A stretch of 64,000 nt of DNA from Sabethes cyaneus (Eukaryota; Arthropoda; Insecta; Diptera; Culicidae), in the NCBI RefSeq assembly GCF_943734655.1, contig NC_071355.1:15108768-15172767 (forward strand), read 5' to 3'. The notes below the pieces were generated by a model. It ran no database searches, had not been told where the DNA came from, and saw only the letters and a list, made by a program, of their open reading frames with translations. This document shows positions 13,848 to 24,765 of the stretch, piece after piece (the first letter of the stretch is position 1; each line of letters begins with the position of its first letter). The position numbers and the translations under genes are program-made.

Positions 13848-14318
13848 AGGCCATTGCAAATCATTTTCAAAGTTTTTGTTATCCCCCCCCCCTTGGAAAT
13901 TGGCTTGAAAAATCGGGGGGCAAAAAAATAATTTGTAGGACACGAGTTAATTTTTTTTTATAAAATTAATCGTCTGTGGGCTCTATAGCCTGAAAAACTC
14001 GAAAAATGAGTGAACGAGTTGAGTTAACACTAACACGATACAGAAATGAGAATTCAAACAGTGAAATTTCCCAAAATCGGGCAAATAATTTTTCTTTCAA
14101 TTTTGTCTTGTTTTCGTAGATTTTTGCATGGAAAATAATAACGTATATATTAAAAGCAAGAATAGATTTGGTTTTCGCGTTTAAACATTAAGTAAAAATG
14201 CCTAAAATCCATATTTTTTTGTGCACGATTAAAAAATTCTCTTTGTTTTGTGAATCCCCCCCCTTTAGTGGCCCAACACCGGAGCGACAAAAACTTTTTT
14301 AGATATTTGTAATGGCCT
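13848..14318. mobile_element. 471-bp MITE with poly-C tracts
   Basis: AGGCCATTGCAAAT then AAAGTTTTTGT at the left end is inverted at the right end (ACAAAAACTTT near 14287 and ATTTGTAATGGCCT at 14305-14318). Runs of nine to ten C (13884-13893) and seven C (14256-14264) lie just inside each end. No ORF. The TSD is ambiguous. Confidence 0.65.
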
Positions 14319-14983
14319 AACTGCAATTTTGACGATACCAGTTAGCCGCTTCCAAGCACCAAATTCTTCAAGCGCAAGTTTTTACCCTTCTTTACTAAAT
14401 CAAAAGTTAATCGTCGTTGAAAAAAGACCTTTTGTTCCAAAATATATTGAAAATCCTTCTTATGTTGTCAACAACAGCTACGTTACAGCCCAAGTAACAA
14501 TTTCAAGTTTTATTACGTTCGTATAGTGGTTTTCATGATCAATTTCATAAAACCGCTAATAAAACTGCCTTCTGACTAAGTGGCCCACTCTTCAGAAGGT
14601 TTTCAAAGCCGCTATAAAAATCAGGTCATAAGCTAATGTAGTCGTATCACGCTCCGGTTAACCGGTTAAGCTTTCGCTGCTTGACAGCCATCGCCATAAT
14701 TTAATAAAGCTTTTCGCTTTTCGCCTCTTGTGAAAGCCAAATAAGTTCGCCAAAGTTATAATTTTGCTGTCAGATTATTCTTATCGATATGGTTTAGGTA
14801 TAGCGACCAGAATAAAATATCCCATAGAATATTTTATAAATTTAAAGCAATTTCGTTGGTTTGCAGCATGTGTGCATTTAATTTCATCGTGCATATTGAT
14901 ATGATAGGTAGATAAAATCAACGCACCACTAAAATTTTGCAATTTTCGAAAACTGGTTGTTTTAACAAAATATAAAAAAAAAT
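14319..14983. other. No gene recognised
   Basis: AT-rich. A short repeated CCGCTA/ATAAAACCGC motif lies near 14550-14620. I see no Penelope-type polymerase or endonuclease sequence upstream of the tail at 14984, so that tail is 5'-truncated. Confidence 0.45.
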
Positions 14984-15105
14984 GTTCGAAAACAGACACT
15001 GAGGAAGCCTGCAAGTCGTAGGCGAAATACGTATCTGTCATTGAATAAAATACACATAGTAGAATTAAATTGGATAAGTTTTCTTATTTTTTTTTTATTT
15101 TTAGG
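14984..15105 (+). mobile_element. Retroposon tail carrying a hammerhead-like motif, copy 1
   Basis: About 120 bp nearly identical to the minus strand of 52977-53090. Both read GAAAACAGACACTGAGGAAG, then the 45-nt hammerhead-like core, then GAATAAAATACACATAGTAG, and end in TTTTCTTATTTTTTATTTTT-like sequence. The 3' TAG of the terminus is followed by unrelated sequence. Known Penelope-like elements carry hammerhead ribozymes in their terminal repeats; assignment to that class is inference, since no protein-coding part is present. No TSD is evident here. Confidence 0.6.
14995..15039 (+). ncRNA. Candidate hammerhead ribozyme, copy 1
   Basis: In order: stem I 5' strand GACA (14995-14998), core CTGAGGA matching CUGANGA (14999-15005), stem II GCCT (15007-15010) with loop GCAAGTCGT and closing AGGC (15020-15023), core GAAA (15024-15027), short stem III around TACGTA, predicted cleavage after the C of TATC (15035), then stem I 3' strand TGTC (15036-15039). 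The departure from the ideal fold is one unpaired A at 15006 at the base of stem II. Stem III is minimal, as in retroelement-borne hammerheads. Activity is untested. Confidence 0.5.
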
Positions 15106-15106
15106 T

Positions 15107-15640
15107 TTCGTATTCTACTAAGACGCTCCAAAAACTTCAGTTAACAAAATAAATATATTCAGTGTGTCAATCTCAATTTCTAGCAAAATCATTTTAGTTG
15201 CTTCCTGTGGCTGGAAAACCGATTGATAATAACTTTCTTTCTGCAAAACACTTTGCTTTGATGAATTTTTGTTTGCGAGCTTAAACAAAATACTGGAATA
15301 TGGCAATATGGCTTTGCAAAAAAAAAATGATTTTGATGTTGAACTGCGGTATGCTTCATAAAGCAACAAAAAAAACTGTTTGGTCAGGGTGCTACCGATT
15401 TAGTAGCTCTATAAAACTAACAGATTTATTGCGCCATTTTGTATTGCTACGCCACACTTATGGTGAGTTTATAAGAGACGTGGTGCACCCATCCAGTTTT
15501 AACGTGGTAATATAAGCAACCATAATAAAGTTGCTTTATTAACAGTTTTATTATGGATTTCTAGCTAGCTATCCTTTCGACTCGTATCCTTTTGGTATTG
15601 CAAAAACCCTTTGTCACTCAGTCACTTGTACATCTGTTTT
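15107..15640. other. No gene recognised
   Basis: AT-rich. CCATAATAAAG at 15520 and TTTTATTATGG at 15546 are a short inverted pair. There are no coding ORFs. Confidence 0.45.
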
Positions 15641-16990
15641 TGTAACGAAAACTCTCATAATGCAAGAAACAATACCCTTTTTTTCATTTGATTATGTCTA
15701 CTCCCTTTGTCGCTTCCGCTCACGTTGTCCCCCATCCACTTGTAAATCGGTCTTCTTCTCGGTAATCTCTATAAATCGACACAAAGCCGTTTTTACGTTT
15801 TTGAATCTTCCCTTTTTTATTGACCACCCTATTCCCCCTTTCAGTAATAAAACAACTGCTATCGTTCCAAATGCAAGAGAAACACACTCCTTTACCCATT
15901 CGAACCTTTCTCTCCCCTGGTAAGATTCCGTCTCCCTCTTTTGGCAACCCCCCGATGCTGATTCTTTCATGTCAAAAACATGTGTTTGACAAACGACGTT
16001 TGATGAAGAACAGTCCAGAAGTTCCGGAGCTATGGTAGAACATACATTCATACTCATCTTCCTCGTCCCCCTACATGTTGGTTTCTTACCAGTCAGGTCC
16101 CTCTTTTGTCACGTAGCTAATTTGGTTTGCTCAATCAAAATCGCTATAATGGAAACGAAACAAAGGTTTATTTACCATATATTCCTCCTCGGTGCACCCC
16201 CCTCTTTTCTCAAAATCAGTTGTACAACTGCAATCGGTTCAAATGCAAGAGAAACGCAACTCCTTTTACTTATTTAGATCTCTCTCCTCTTGTTAGGTAT
16301 TTCCCCCCTTTTGTCAATTTCCCAATGCTGATCCCCAAATGCCAAGGAACATGTGTGCCAAGTTTGATGAAGAACCGTCCAGCTATTTCGCAGTTATGGC
16401 CTCTGCCCCTGTAATGAATTCCCCCCTGTTATGACCTCCCTTCCTGTTATACCCCCCCCCTCTTTTGTCAACCCCCTGAGTTCTGATTGCTTTGTGCCAA
16501 GGAACATGTGTGCCAAGTTTGATGAAGAATTGTCTAGACATTCGGGGTTATAACCTCCCCCCTGTTATAACCCCCCCGTCTGTTATTACCCCCATTCCTG
16601 TTATAACCCGCCCCCTTTTATCAACCCCCTGAGTTCTGATCCCTTATGCCGAGGAACATGTGTGCCAAGTTTGATGAAGAACCGTCCAGGTATTTCGCAG
16701 TTATGGCCTCCGCCCCTGTTATAAACCGCCCCCCCTCCCTCTCCACTTCTTGTTAACCCTTTAGTGTGCTGATTCCCTTATGTCAAGAAACATGTATGCC
16801 AGGTCTGGTGAAGAACCGTCCAGGATTTTCGGAGTTATGGACCTCCCCCCGCCAGTTACGACCTCCCAGTGCTGATTCAAGGAGATTTATATCAAGGAAC
16901 ATGTGTGCCAAGTTTGGTGGAGATCGGTCAAGGCGTTCTGGAGTTACGGTGGAACATACAAACATACTCACGCTCACTTTTATATATATA
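15640..16990 (+). repeat. Pyrimidine-rich repeat with about 150-bp sub-units
   Basis: The block GTGTGCCAAGTTTGATGAAG then AACCGTCCAG and GGAGTTATGG recurs at about 15975, 16350, 16505, 16655, 16795 and 16900. It is separated by C/T-rich spacers (CCCCTGTTATAACCCCCC). The last unit ends GTGGAACATACAAACATACT and TTTATATATATAGATTA (16977-16993). Related copies lie at 18320-18720 and 19540-19670, all in the same orientation. Conservation of the non-pyrimidine block suggests an element terminus, but I cannot name the family. Confidence 0.65.
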
Positions 16991-16993
16991 GAT

Positions 16994-17454
16994 TACCATA
17001 ATAAAACCAGAGATAATGATTAATACCGAATAAAACCTTTATAAAATTCAAGTAAAACCAAGTGGCTTCAGAATTTTTCCTTGGGAGGATTATGTGGTAT
17101 AATTGGTTTTTCATTCTTGCCATGAGAGACTTGGGTTTCCTATGGCTGCAATTTCGGTTGGTTTATACAAATTATCTCGAAGTGAGCAATGATTTTGTTT
17201 TTAATACGACCGGCACGCTCGGGGTGAAGCACGGTGGAGTCAGAAGGTGTGATACTTTTGGCTTCAGTTTCCACTAGAACATGAAGGTTGTTAATGTCTT
17301 TGCTATGCTACTAGTTAAGCCTGACTGGGTCGCTTCGAGTTTAACTGATAGAGAATTTTTTGATTTGTTAACCTAGATTAACTGTAATAGAGATAACTGG
17401 GAACAAATCGCCTAAATGTATCGTTAAGTAACTATAAGTCAGGGGCTTGATTTT
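16994..17454. other. No gene recognised
   Basis: AT-rich spacer between the pyrimidine-rich repeat and the RT fragment. No supported motif. Confidence 0.4.
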
Positions 17455-18227
17455 GATTACGGGACAAGGCTTTTGTATAGTACGGAAACGGTGCAGGTTT
17501 CCAGTTTTTAAAAAAGGCAATAAACAAACTATTGCAGATTATCGTGGAATTATGTCCTTTTGCGTGAGTGCAAAGCTGTTTGAAATATAAATGGCTGGAG
17601 TTCTATCCTGAGAGGCCCGGCAGATCAACTACCACAAAATTAGCACAGTTTGCTTCGCGCTGCATTAGGGCTATGGGAAAAGGAGATAACCTGTATACAG
17701 ATATAAAAGCAGCATTTGATCGCGTCAAAATCGACCGCCTTGGTGCCTCTCACTAGTTAATGAAATTATGCCTTTTTTCAATTTCAGCTGAAATTAAACC
17801 CTATTGGCCACACCCTATCTCTGAAAATAGACGGTCATGAATCACAATACTTCACGAACTTTTCGGGCGTATCACAAAGCCGTAATCTGGGACCATTGCT
17901 ATTTTTTAAAATTATTTTTCAACGACGTCTGTAAAGTTATGCCATCAGGCTATTAAACTGTAATCGTCTACGATCTACCTTTATACTGACCTAAGATCGC
18001 TCTACCTGGTTGTATGTTTGACAGCCTATTGCATCGGAACTTAAGCGCAATCTGAATGTTCTTAGCGATTGACGTGCTCGTTATTTACCTTTGCTGACTG
18101 TGCCCAAGTGGTCTGTAGTCTTGTTTTCACGTAAAACGAATTCAATTCATTGAAATTATGTTATGTCTGAAGAACCACTCAACAGATAAGCGGTAGTTAA
18201 GGATCTAGGTGTACTTCAGGATTCTAG
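17455..18227 (+). pseudogene. Jockey/CR1-type reverse transcriptase fragment
   Basis: Broken frames read FPVFKKGNKQTIADYRGI, then GRSTTTKLAQFASRCIRAM, then LYTDIKAAFDRVKIDRL (RT motif A), then a degenerate SGVSQSRNLGPLLFF-like block (motif B, about 17855-17920), then sequence resembling a YADD region near 17965. Each block is in a different frame and stops are frequent. No endonuclease or 3' end is recognisable. It is an old dead copy of a non-RNase H type element, distinct from the element at 57425-59224. Confidence 0.65.
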
Positions 18228-18319
18228 GTGATGATCAAATATGTCCTTCATGAATGTTGTTATTTTAAAGGCTTGCCAAAGAATTCATTGTTCCGTACTG
18301 TTTTCGAGTCTACGGTTTT

Positions 18320-18720
18320 ACTGCTTTTTTCTTCATTTGAATATGTCTATTCTCTTTGTCAGCTTCCCTCTTGTTGTTCCCCAACCACCTATAAATCTGT
18401 CTTCTTCTCGGTAATTCCTATAAGGCGAGACAAAGTCTTGTCTTGTGATGTCAAAAACATGTGTGTCAAGTTTAATGAAGAACCGTCCAAGCGTTCCGGA
18501 ATTATGGCGGGACATACATTCATACTCATGTTCATCTCCACCATCTGTTAGCTTCTTCCCACTCAGCTGCCCCCTCTGTCATGTGAACAATTATGTATCT
18601 GTTTGCTCTAAGAAAATCCCTATGACGAAAAAAATCCTTTTTCCTATACCTCTCCTCTGGATCACCCCCGCCCTTTCTAACCCCTCCGCCTTTTTGCTTT
18701 GACTTACGCAACTGCAATCA
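18320..18720 (+). repeat. Pyrimidine-rich repeat, second copy
   Basis: TATGTCTATTCTCTTTGTC, TCTGTCTTCTTCTCGGTAAT and ATGTGTGTCAAGTTTAATGA match 15690-15990 in order and orientation. Confidence 0.65.
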
Positions 18721-18754
18721 GTCTGGATGAAACAGAAACTTAACCCCTTTTACT

Positions 18755-18878
18755 TAATATTAATAATTTTTTTTGAAACAATAGTTCTACAATTGAGGGA
18801 GGGAAAAAATTTATGAAATTTTTTTGGGAAAGAGTGGAATAGGTAGCTACGCTTAACAAGTTGTCGTTGTCGTTGTTA
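18755..18878 (-). mobile_element. SINE-1 3' half, minus orientation
   Basis: The 3' end (ATTAATAATTTTTTTTGAAAC, TTCTACAATTGAGGGAGGG) matches 13290-13340. It sits head to head against a plus-strand SINE-1 body that starts near 18879. Confidence 0.6.
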
Positions 18879-19440
18879 CCCCCCTTCCCACCTTCCTTTC
18901 CCCTCCTTTCCCCAAAAAATGTTCATTACTTTCCCCTACTGTCCAGGGACGTTAAATGTACTAGTTGGTGACAAAAATTTGAAGACTTTTACCATTTTAT
19001 ATTGCTACCAGTCTTGCGACATGTTACTAGTACACAAGCACGGGAAAGAAATGCAAGAATACCGAAAACATCTTTTGTTCTACATGTCAGACACTCTTCG
19101 ATATGGGGAAAAAAGTGTCACCAGTCTTGGAGTCCATACTATTTCAACTATAACTGTAAGCATAAAGCGGCTAATGCATGTCATTTCTACACGACATTTT
19201 GTGTGAATGGTCGGCTAACGTATGAAAATGTTTGCTTATTATCACGTACATATTCTGACTAGTCTCGACACTTATAAGATAGGCACTGCCGGTACAGAAA
19301 CAGTACAGAGCGATGGTATTGGTCAAGAGTATGACATGGCATTGCATGCTGGTAAATGTAATAGAAAAAGTTTAACCGTTTCGGTCCCTGCTACTGTCTC
19401 TCCATCAATTGTAGAACCATCGTTTAAAAAAAATTAATAT
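18879..19440 (+). mobile_element. SINE-1 copy, plus orientation, split by a hAT-like MITE
   Basis: CCTTTCCCCTCCTTTCCCC and CATTACTTTCCC before 18943, then CTCTCCATCAATTGTAGAAC after 19398, form one continuous SINE-1 3' half when the 447-bp insertion and one copy of CTACTGTC are ignored. It ends TTTAAAAAAAATTAATATTA at about 19420-19440. Confidence 0.65.
18944..19390. mobile_element. hAT-like MITE with perfect 8-bp TSD
   Basis: Termini CAGGGACGTTAAA and TTTCGGTCCCTG give a short terminal inverted repeat (CAGGGAC). CTACTGTC is duplicated exactly at 18936-18943 and 19391-19398. An 8-bp TSD with CAG ends is the signature of hAT transposition. ORFs inside are short and show no transposase motif. 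It inserted into SINE-1. Confidence 0.85.
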
Positions 19441-19489
19441 TAATGCCTGACCACATTTCAAGGTCAAAGACTAAAAACACGAGTTTGAC

Positions 19490-19675
19490 CCTTTTACTTA
19501 TTTTCGTCTCACCCCCTTGATTCGGGACCACCCCACCCACCTTTTGATTACTCCAGAGTGCTGATTCCCTTATGTCAAAAAATATGTGTGCCAAGTTTGG
19601 TAGAGAATAGTTAAGGCATTCTGGAGTTATGGCGGAACATACAAATATACGTTTACTTTTATATAAATTGATTAT
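19490..19675 (+). repeat. Pyrimidine-rich repeat, terminal copy
   Basis: ATGTGTGCCAAGTTTGGTAG, GGAGTTATGGCGGAACATAC and TTTACTTTTATATAAATTGA match the right end of 15640-16990. Confidence 0.6.
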
Positions 19676-19844
19676 TTTAATTTCTGTGTCTATTGATGTG
19701 TGTAAAAATAGCTTTTAATGGTTACTCTACTGCGTATGACGTTAATAATTGTTATATTAATCTGAAAGTAGTATATAAACTGGGTGATATCAATTACATC
19801 CGCGAGTTTCTAGTACAGTGTCTATACGTAGCAAAACTTTGGCC

Positions 19845-20025
19845 TGAAACGTCTTCCAAAGATTTTGGCTTTTCCTTATCGAGAAACTTTGAACCGACTG
19901 TTAGAGTACACGGCAATGATCCTACTGAGTTTACCTAGCAGCACCAACCAGCCATGGTTCGAACATACGACGACTGGCTTGTTAGACCAGTATTATAGCT
20001 CGAAGCTACCTGGGCGGTAAACAAT
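19845..20025 (-). mobile_element. tRNA-derived SINE-2
   Basis: The minus strand starts CCGCCCAGGTAGCTTCGAGC, a tRNA-like head. It continues through CTGGTCTAACAAGCCAGTCG and GTATGTTCGAACC (box B). The body shares GGTGCTGCTAG, TCAGTAGGAT and AGACGTTTCAGGCC with 55561-55755 on the plus strand. Confidence 0.65.
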
Positions 20026-20039
20026 AGCTCAATTCATTA

Positions 20040-20520
20040 GAAAGTTGACTTTACTTTCATTAGAAACATTAGACTTTCATTAGAAAGCTGAGAAAATTTC
20101 GTTTTGAAAATTGGTCTTAAATCTCCTACCGCATAAAATTGATTAACTTTTTAGAAGTAAAAAGCTAGATAACAAGTCCATATGGGTCAGACCGTGTCCG
20201 TCGCACGCGGTGATATAGTGTCACAGTGTCAGGTTTATCACATCTTTTTAGGAGAAATTTGATGAAAAAGTCTTGAGGAACACGTATTTCGAAGCTTTTT
20301 GCTACTAAAAAGTTACCAAATATCATGAAGTAGGAGGTTTCTGAACAATTTTCAATACAAAATTTTCTCAGTTTTCGAATGAAACTAATGAAAGTGACAG
20401 ATTTGAGCTGTCCAGTATAGTTTTTGTTCAAAAGCGAATTTAAGGCAAACAGAATCAAAAACTAAAATTTTTTGCTAACTCTTACGATTGAGATTCGACC
20501 ATATGCGTGGAAGGATTTTT
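20040..20520. repeat. Fold-back repeat family, copy 1
   Basis: The arm at 20071-20165 (GAAAGCTGAGAAAATTTCG, TAAATCTCCTACCGCATAAA) is inverted at 20292-20396. The family is the same as 42400-43140 and 26640-26850. Sequence beyond the arms, including CATATGCGTGGAAGGATTTT (20500), is also shared. There are no ORFs of note. Confidence 0.65.
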
Positions 20521-20663
20521 TTTCATCAAATGTTCTCTATCACCCAAGCTACCTAACACCCTGTCATGAAGATCTCGAAGATGCAATTTAGATTCTATCT
20601 AAGCTAATAGATCTAGGTAATTAGATTCGTGCATATCTGCAGTGTAATGATCTGCCTTCTAAG

Positions 20664-21019
20664 CAGTGTTGCCACATATACAGATTTATCTGGAAAAGTA
20701 CAGATTTTTCCGGTACAGGTTACAGATTTTTGTCAAAAAGTACAGATAGGTGCAAATTTTTTTGGGTGTCAAAAGCCCATTTTTTCTTCTAGTATTGTAA
20801 CTCGACATGAATTAAGTAGCACCTCTTGGCATGAATGCAAATAAAACAAAACGTGTCTATGTTTAAGTTTAACAAGAGTATGTATAAATATCAACATAGA
20901 AATAAGTAATTTTTGACTTATGTATTCTTTAAAGCTAACAAACCAGGTTTTTCTATGCAACAAATGAACGTAGTAAGTAAGTTTTGCCTTCCAGTACAGA
21001 TGAATATGTGGCACCTCTG
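20664..21019. mobile_element. 356-bp hAT-like MITE with perfect 8-bp TSD
   Basis: CTTCTAAG is duplicated at 20656-20663 and 21020-21027. The left terminus CAGTGTTGCCACATATACAG and the inverse of the right terminus CAGAGGTGCCACATATTCAT pair with few mismatches. ACAGATTTTTC-type repeats lie inside the left end. It has no transposase. Confidence 0.85.
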
Positions 21020-21402
21020 CTTCTAAGTGAAATTCAGATGAAAATAATGACTGCACTAAAATCAGCTAACTGACACCTTTATCTCATTTGCTTTACGTTG
21101 ACAAGGGCTAACACCACTGCGGGTTCAGGAGTCGTGGGCCCCACTGACTGCTGATGAGCTAACTTGTGTGAAGAGTGGCGAATATTTGATATCTCGTTTA
21201 CGCCAATGCCAATATGTTGGCATCGAAAACGTGGCGGCCTGCCAGCTACTTGACTAAAATCGAAAGATGATTACCTATCATTTTCATAGCACTGGGTAAA
21301 AATTGGAGAGAGCACCTAAGACACACGCCAGTGATGCCAGGTTTTGCTGAAGAAAAACCCTTAGTTTTACCATCTGTGTTTTAATCATAGCGGAAAGGGT
21401 TA

Positions 21403-24400
21403 CTTACTTACTTTAGTGGCAACGGTCCGTTACCGATCCTGCGCCGAACGAATTATAGTCCTCCAGTACCGTCGGTCCTGGGCTGCCGTTCTCCAATCCC
21501 CACGAACACCAGCTGAACGTGCATCGTCTTCGACAGCACACACCCACCGGGTGCGGGGTCTGCCTCGGAGTCTACGGCCACTTCCTGGTTCTCTGCTGAA
21601 AATAGTTTTGGCTACTCTTTCATCGGGCATTCTGGCCACGTGTCCAGCCCACCGCAGCTTGCCACATTGCACTACCGTCACTATATCAGCATATTTGTAT
21701 ACTTGGTACAGCTCGTGATTCATGCGTCTGCGCCACACTCCATTTTCCATTTTGCCACCAAGTATAGATCGCAGAATTTTACGCTCAAAAACCCCAAGCA
21801 CTCGCCGATCAGCTTCCTTTAGCGTCCATGATTCGTGTCCGTAAAGGGCCACCGGGAGGATTAGTGTTCTGTAGAGCGCCAGTTTTGTGCGAATTTGCAA
21901 GCTACGGGACTTCAGCTGGCTACGTAATCCGTAGAAAGCCCGATTCGCGGCTGCAACTCGTCGTTTCACTTCGCGGCTTACATCGTTGTCACATGTCACG
22001 AGTGTACCAAGGTATATAAATTCCTCCACTACTTCATATCGTTCCCCATCTAACTCCACCTCGGCACCAACACCACTTGAGCTCCCACGTTCCCTACCGG
22101 CAACCATGTACTTCGTTTTGGCGGTATTAATGGTAAGTCCCAATCTCGCAGCTTCCCTTTTAAAGGGCCTAAAGGCCTCTTCTACTGCTCTACGGTTGAT
22201 TCCGATGATATCGACGTCATCCGCAAAACCAAGAAGCATGTGAGATTTCGTGATGATAGTTCCATTCCTTTCCACGTTTGCTCTTCGTAATGCACCTTCC
22301 AAGGCAATGTTGAATAGCAGGTTAGAGAGTGCGTCCCCTTGCTTAAGTCCATCCAACGTCACGAAAGCAGCTGAGGTCTCACCCGCTATTCTAACGCATG
22401 ATTTGGATCCATCCAGCGTCGCACGAATCAGCGTAACTAGTTTCGTCGGAAAACCATGTTCTAGCATTATCTGCCACAGCTCATTTCGTTTAACTGAATC
22501 GTACGCCGCTTTAAAGTCCACAAACAGATGGTGTGTCTGCAAGTTGTACTCCCGGAACTTGTCTAGCAACTGGCGCAGGGTAAACATCTGATCCGTCGTG
22601 GAGCGACCCTCACGAAAACCAGCTTGGTACTCGCCGACGAAGGACTCCGCTAATGGTCTCAGTCTGCAGAACAGGATACGGGAAAGCACCTTGTAGGCAG
22701 AATTGAGCAATGTAATTCCTCGATAGTTTTTACACTCGATTCGATGTCCCTTTTTGAAAATTGGGCAAATGAGGCCATCCAACCACTCCTCCGGCATTTG
22801 TTCTTCCTCCCAGATCCTGACAATGATCCGGTGGATTGCTTCGTACAGCCGCTCGCTCCCCGCTTTTAGAAGTTCAGCCGGGATACCGTCCTTCCCAGCA
22901 GCCTTACCGTTTTTCAGCTCACTGATTGCCTTCTTAACCTCCTCCTGTGTTGGTGGCTCCACAGCTTGACCATCGCTTACAATTTCTATCCTGTCCCTGC
23001 TGATCTCCTCATTTACCTCTCCATTCAATAGTGTCTGGAAGTGCTCCTTTCACCTGGCTGCTACCGCCGTTTTGTCGGTAAGCAGGTTGCCAGCACTATC
23101 ATTGCACATCACAGGCATGGCAAAATTCCTGCTTCTCACCGTTTTATAGAAACTCCGTGTGTCGTTGCTGGCGTATCGCTCCTCTGCGCCGGCAAGCACG
23201 TGCTCCTCGTACTCGCGTTTCTTTAGACGATGGATTCTTTTTTCCGCAGCTCTAGTCTCTCTGTTTTGACGCGTTGCCGCAGTGAGCATGCGACTCCTGG
23301 CCTGGTTCTTTTCGTCTGTCACTCTCTGGCATTCGGCATCAAACCAGCTGTTACGCTGTCTTCCACGCGTCGTGCCTACCACCTCTCTTGCTGTTGTTTG
23401 GATGGCACCATGGATGTTCCTCCACAGCCCATTTATATCTTCTTCTTCTATCTGCTGTTCTGCGATTCGCTGGTGAAGCTTACTGGCGTACTCCACTGCA
23501 ACGCCGTCTGCCGTTAACCGCTGGATGTTGAAACGCAGCGTCCTTTCAGTGCGAGCTTTCGCCGTGTTCGACAGCCTTGCGCGAATCTTACTCACTACGA
23601 GATAGTGGTCAGAGTCGATATTTGGTCCACGAAAAGACCGTACATCGATAACATCCGAAAAGTGTCGACCGTCAATCAAGACATGATCGATCTGAGAGCT
23701 AGAGTCTCCATTTGGATGCCTCCAGGTTTGTTTCCGAATATTCAAACGTGGAAAGTAGGTGCTACAGATGGCCATCCCTCTGGCCGCGGCAAAATTTATG
23801 AGCCTCAGACCGTTATCATTGGTCGACAGATGCAGGCTATGTCTTCCAATAACTGGACGGAAGAATTCCTCCCTTCCGATCTGCGCGTTTGCATCTCCGA
23901 TGATGATTTTCACGTCGTGTTTTGGGCACTCTCCATAGGTCCTCTCAAGCTTGTCGTAAAACACGTCTTTAGCATCATCGGACTTATCATTTGTCGGTGC
24001 GTATAGGTTGATTAGGCTATAGTTGAAGAATTTGCCCTTAATCCTCAACACGCATATACGGTCATCTACGGGCCTCCACCGGATAACTCGTTGCTTTTGT
24101 TTTCCCAACACTACGAAACCGACTCCATGTTCAGCTTTCTTACCGCCACTGTAGTAGATGTGGTACTTAAAAGAAGTGCCTGCAATAGGGTCTACTGCAC
24201 GGAACTCCCTTTCTCCGGAATTTGGCCACCGAACTTCCTGAATAGCAGCGATCTCCACTCCGAGTTGATGCAGCTCTCGAGCAAGCAAGCCAGCCCGTGC
24301 CGGTTCATGGAGAGTTCGGACATTCCAGGTACCAAGTTTCCAATCGTTATCCCTTAATCGTTTCCTTGTCCCTTGCCGTGTCCTATACCGATTGTTCCGT

Positions 24401-24765
24401 CCTGAATTTCTTTGTTCGTTGTTCGTGGTAATTGAGTTTTCGGTATACTACCTCACCGGGGTCGCGATACCTACATCCCACTGATGGGTCTGCCATCTTA
24501 GGTATAGCTTGCGGGATACAGCATTTCATATTCAGCCGCCCGTTACGAGACAGACGCTGTGTGAGCCGCCCCTCACCTGGGGAACAGGCGCTCTAGTTCG
24601 CACCTCCTAGCTTAGCTGCTTCAGTAAGTACGTGAAGCATTTCCGGGTAAGGCCATCGACCGTCATCATTTGACTTAGATCTGCGTGGAGGCGCCAGGTG
24701 GGAGCTTGAGAGAGCCAGAGCTATGTTTGACGCTCCTTCCAGGTAACTCTCTCCATTTCATACCC
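21403..24765 (-). mobile_element. RTE-clade non-LTR retrotransposon, near intact, 14-bp TSD
   Basis: AGCGGAAAGGGTTA is present at 21389-21402 and again at 24766-24779, an exact target-site duplication bounding 3363 bp. On the minus strand the 3' end is a short (GTAA)n-type tail (21400-21414), typical of RTE elements, which end in short microsatellites rather than poly(A). The 5' region (24448-24765) is untranslated. Perfect TSDs and a single coding lesion indicate a recent insertion. Confidence 0.92.
21430..24447 (-). pseudogene. RTE endonuclease-reverse transcriptase, one in-frame stop
   Basis: One open frame of 1006 codons runs from just after a TAG at 24450-24448 to 21430, broken only by TGA at 23052-23050 in the linker, where the frame context (AAR-stop-KEHFQTLLNGE) suggests a tryptophan codon changed by one base. 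The N-terminal part is an apurinic-type endonuclease: GTWNVRTLH, IQEVRWP, a GDANAQIG block, TWRHPNG...QIDHVLID and NIDSDHYLV, the usual catalytic positions. The C-terminal part is the RT: GKAAGKDGIPAELL, NYRGITLLN, GFREGRSTTDQ, FVDFKAAYDS (motif A), GLKQGDALS (motif B), LLGFADDVDIIG (catalytic ADD, about 22205-22235), then the RTE C-terminal WAGHVARMPDE. There is no ATG before the endonuclease block, so the start is uncertain (a TTG at 24288 cannot be the true start, since GTWNVR lies upstream). Its product would nick target DNA and copy its own RNA there. Confidence 0.9.

Noticed and set aside
21416..24357. Plus-strand ORFs of 60-133 codons over the RTE element
   Set aside because: They are shadows of the 1006-codon minus-strand frame.
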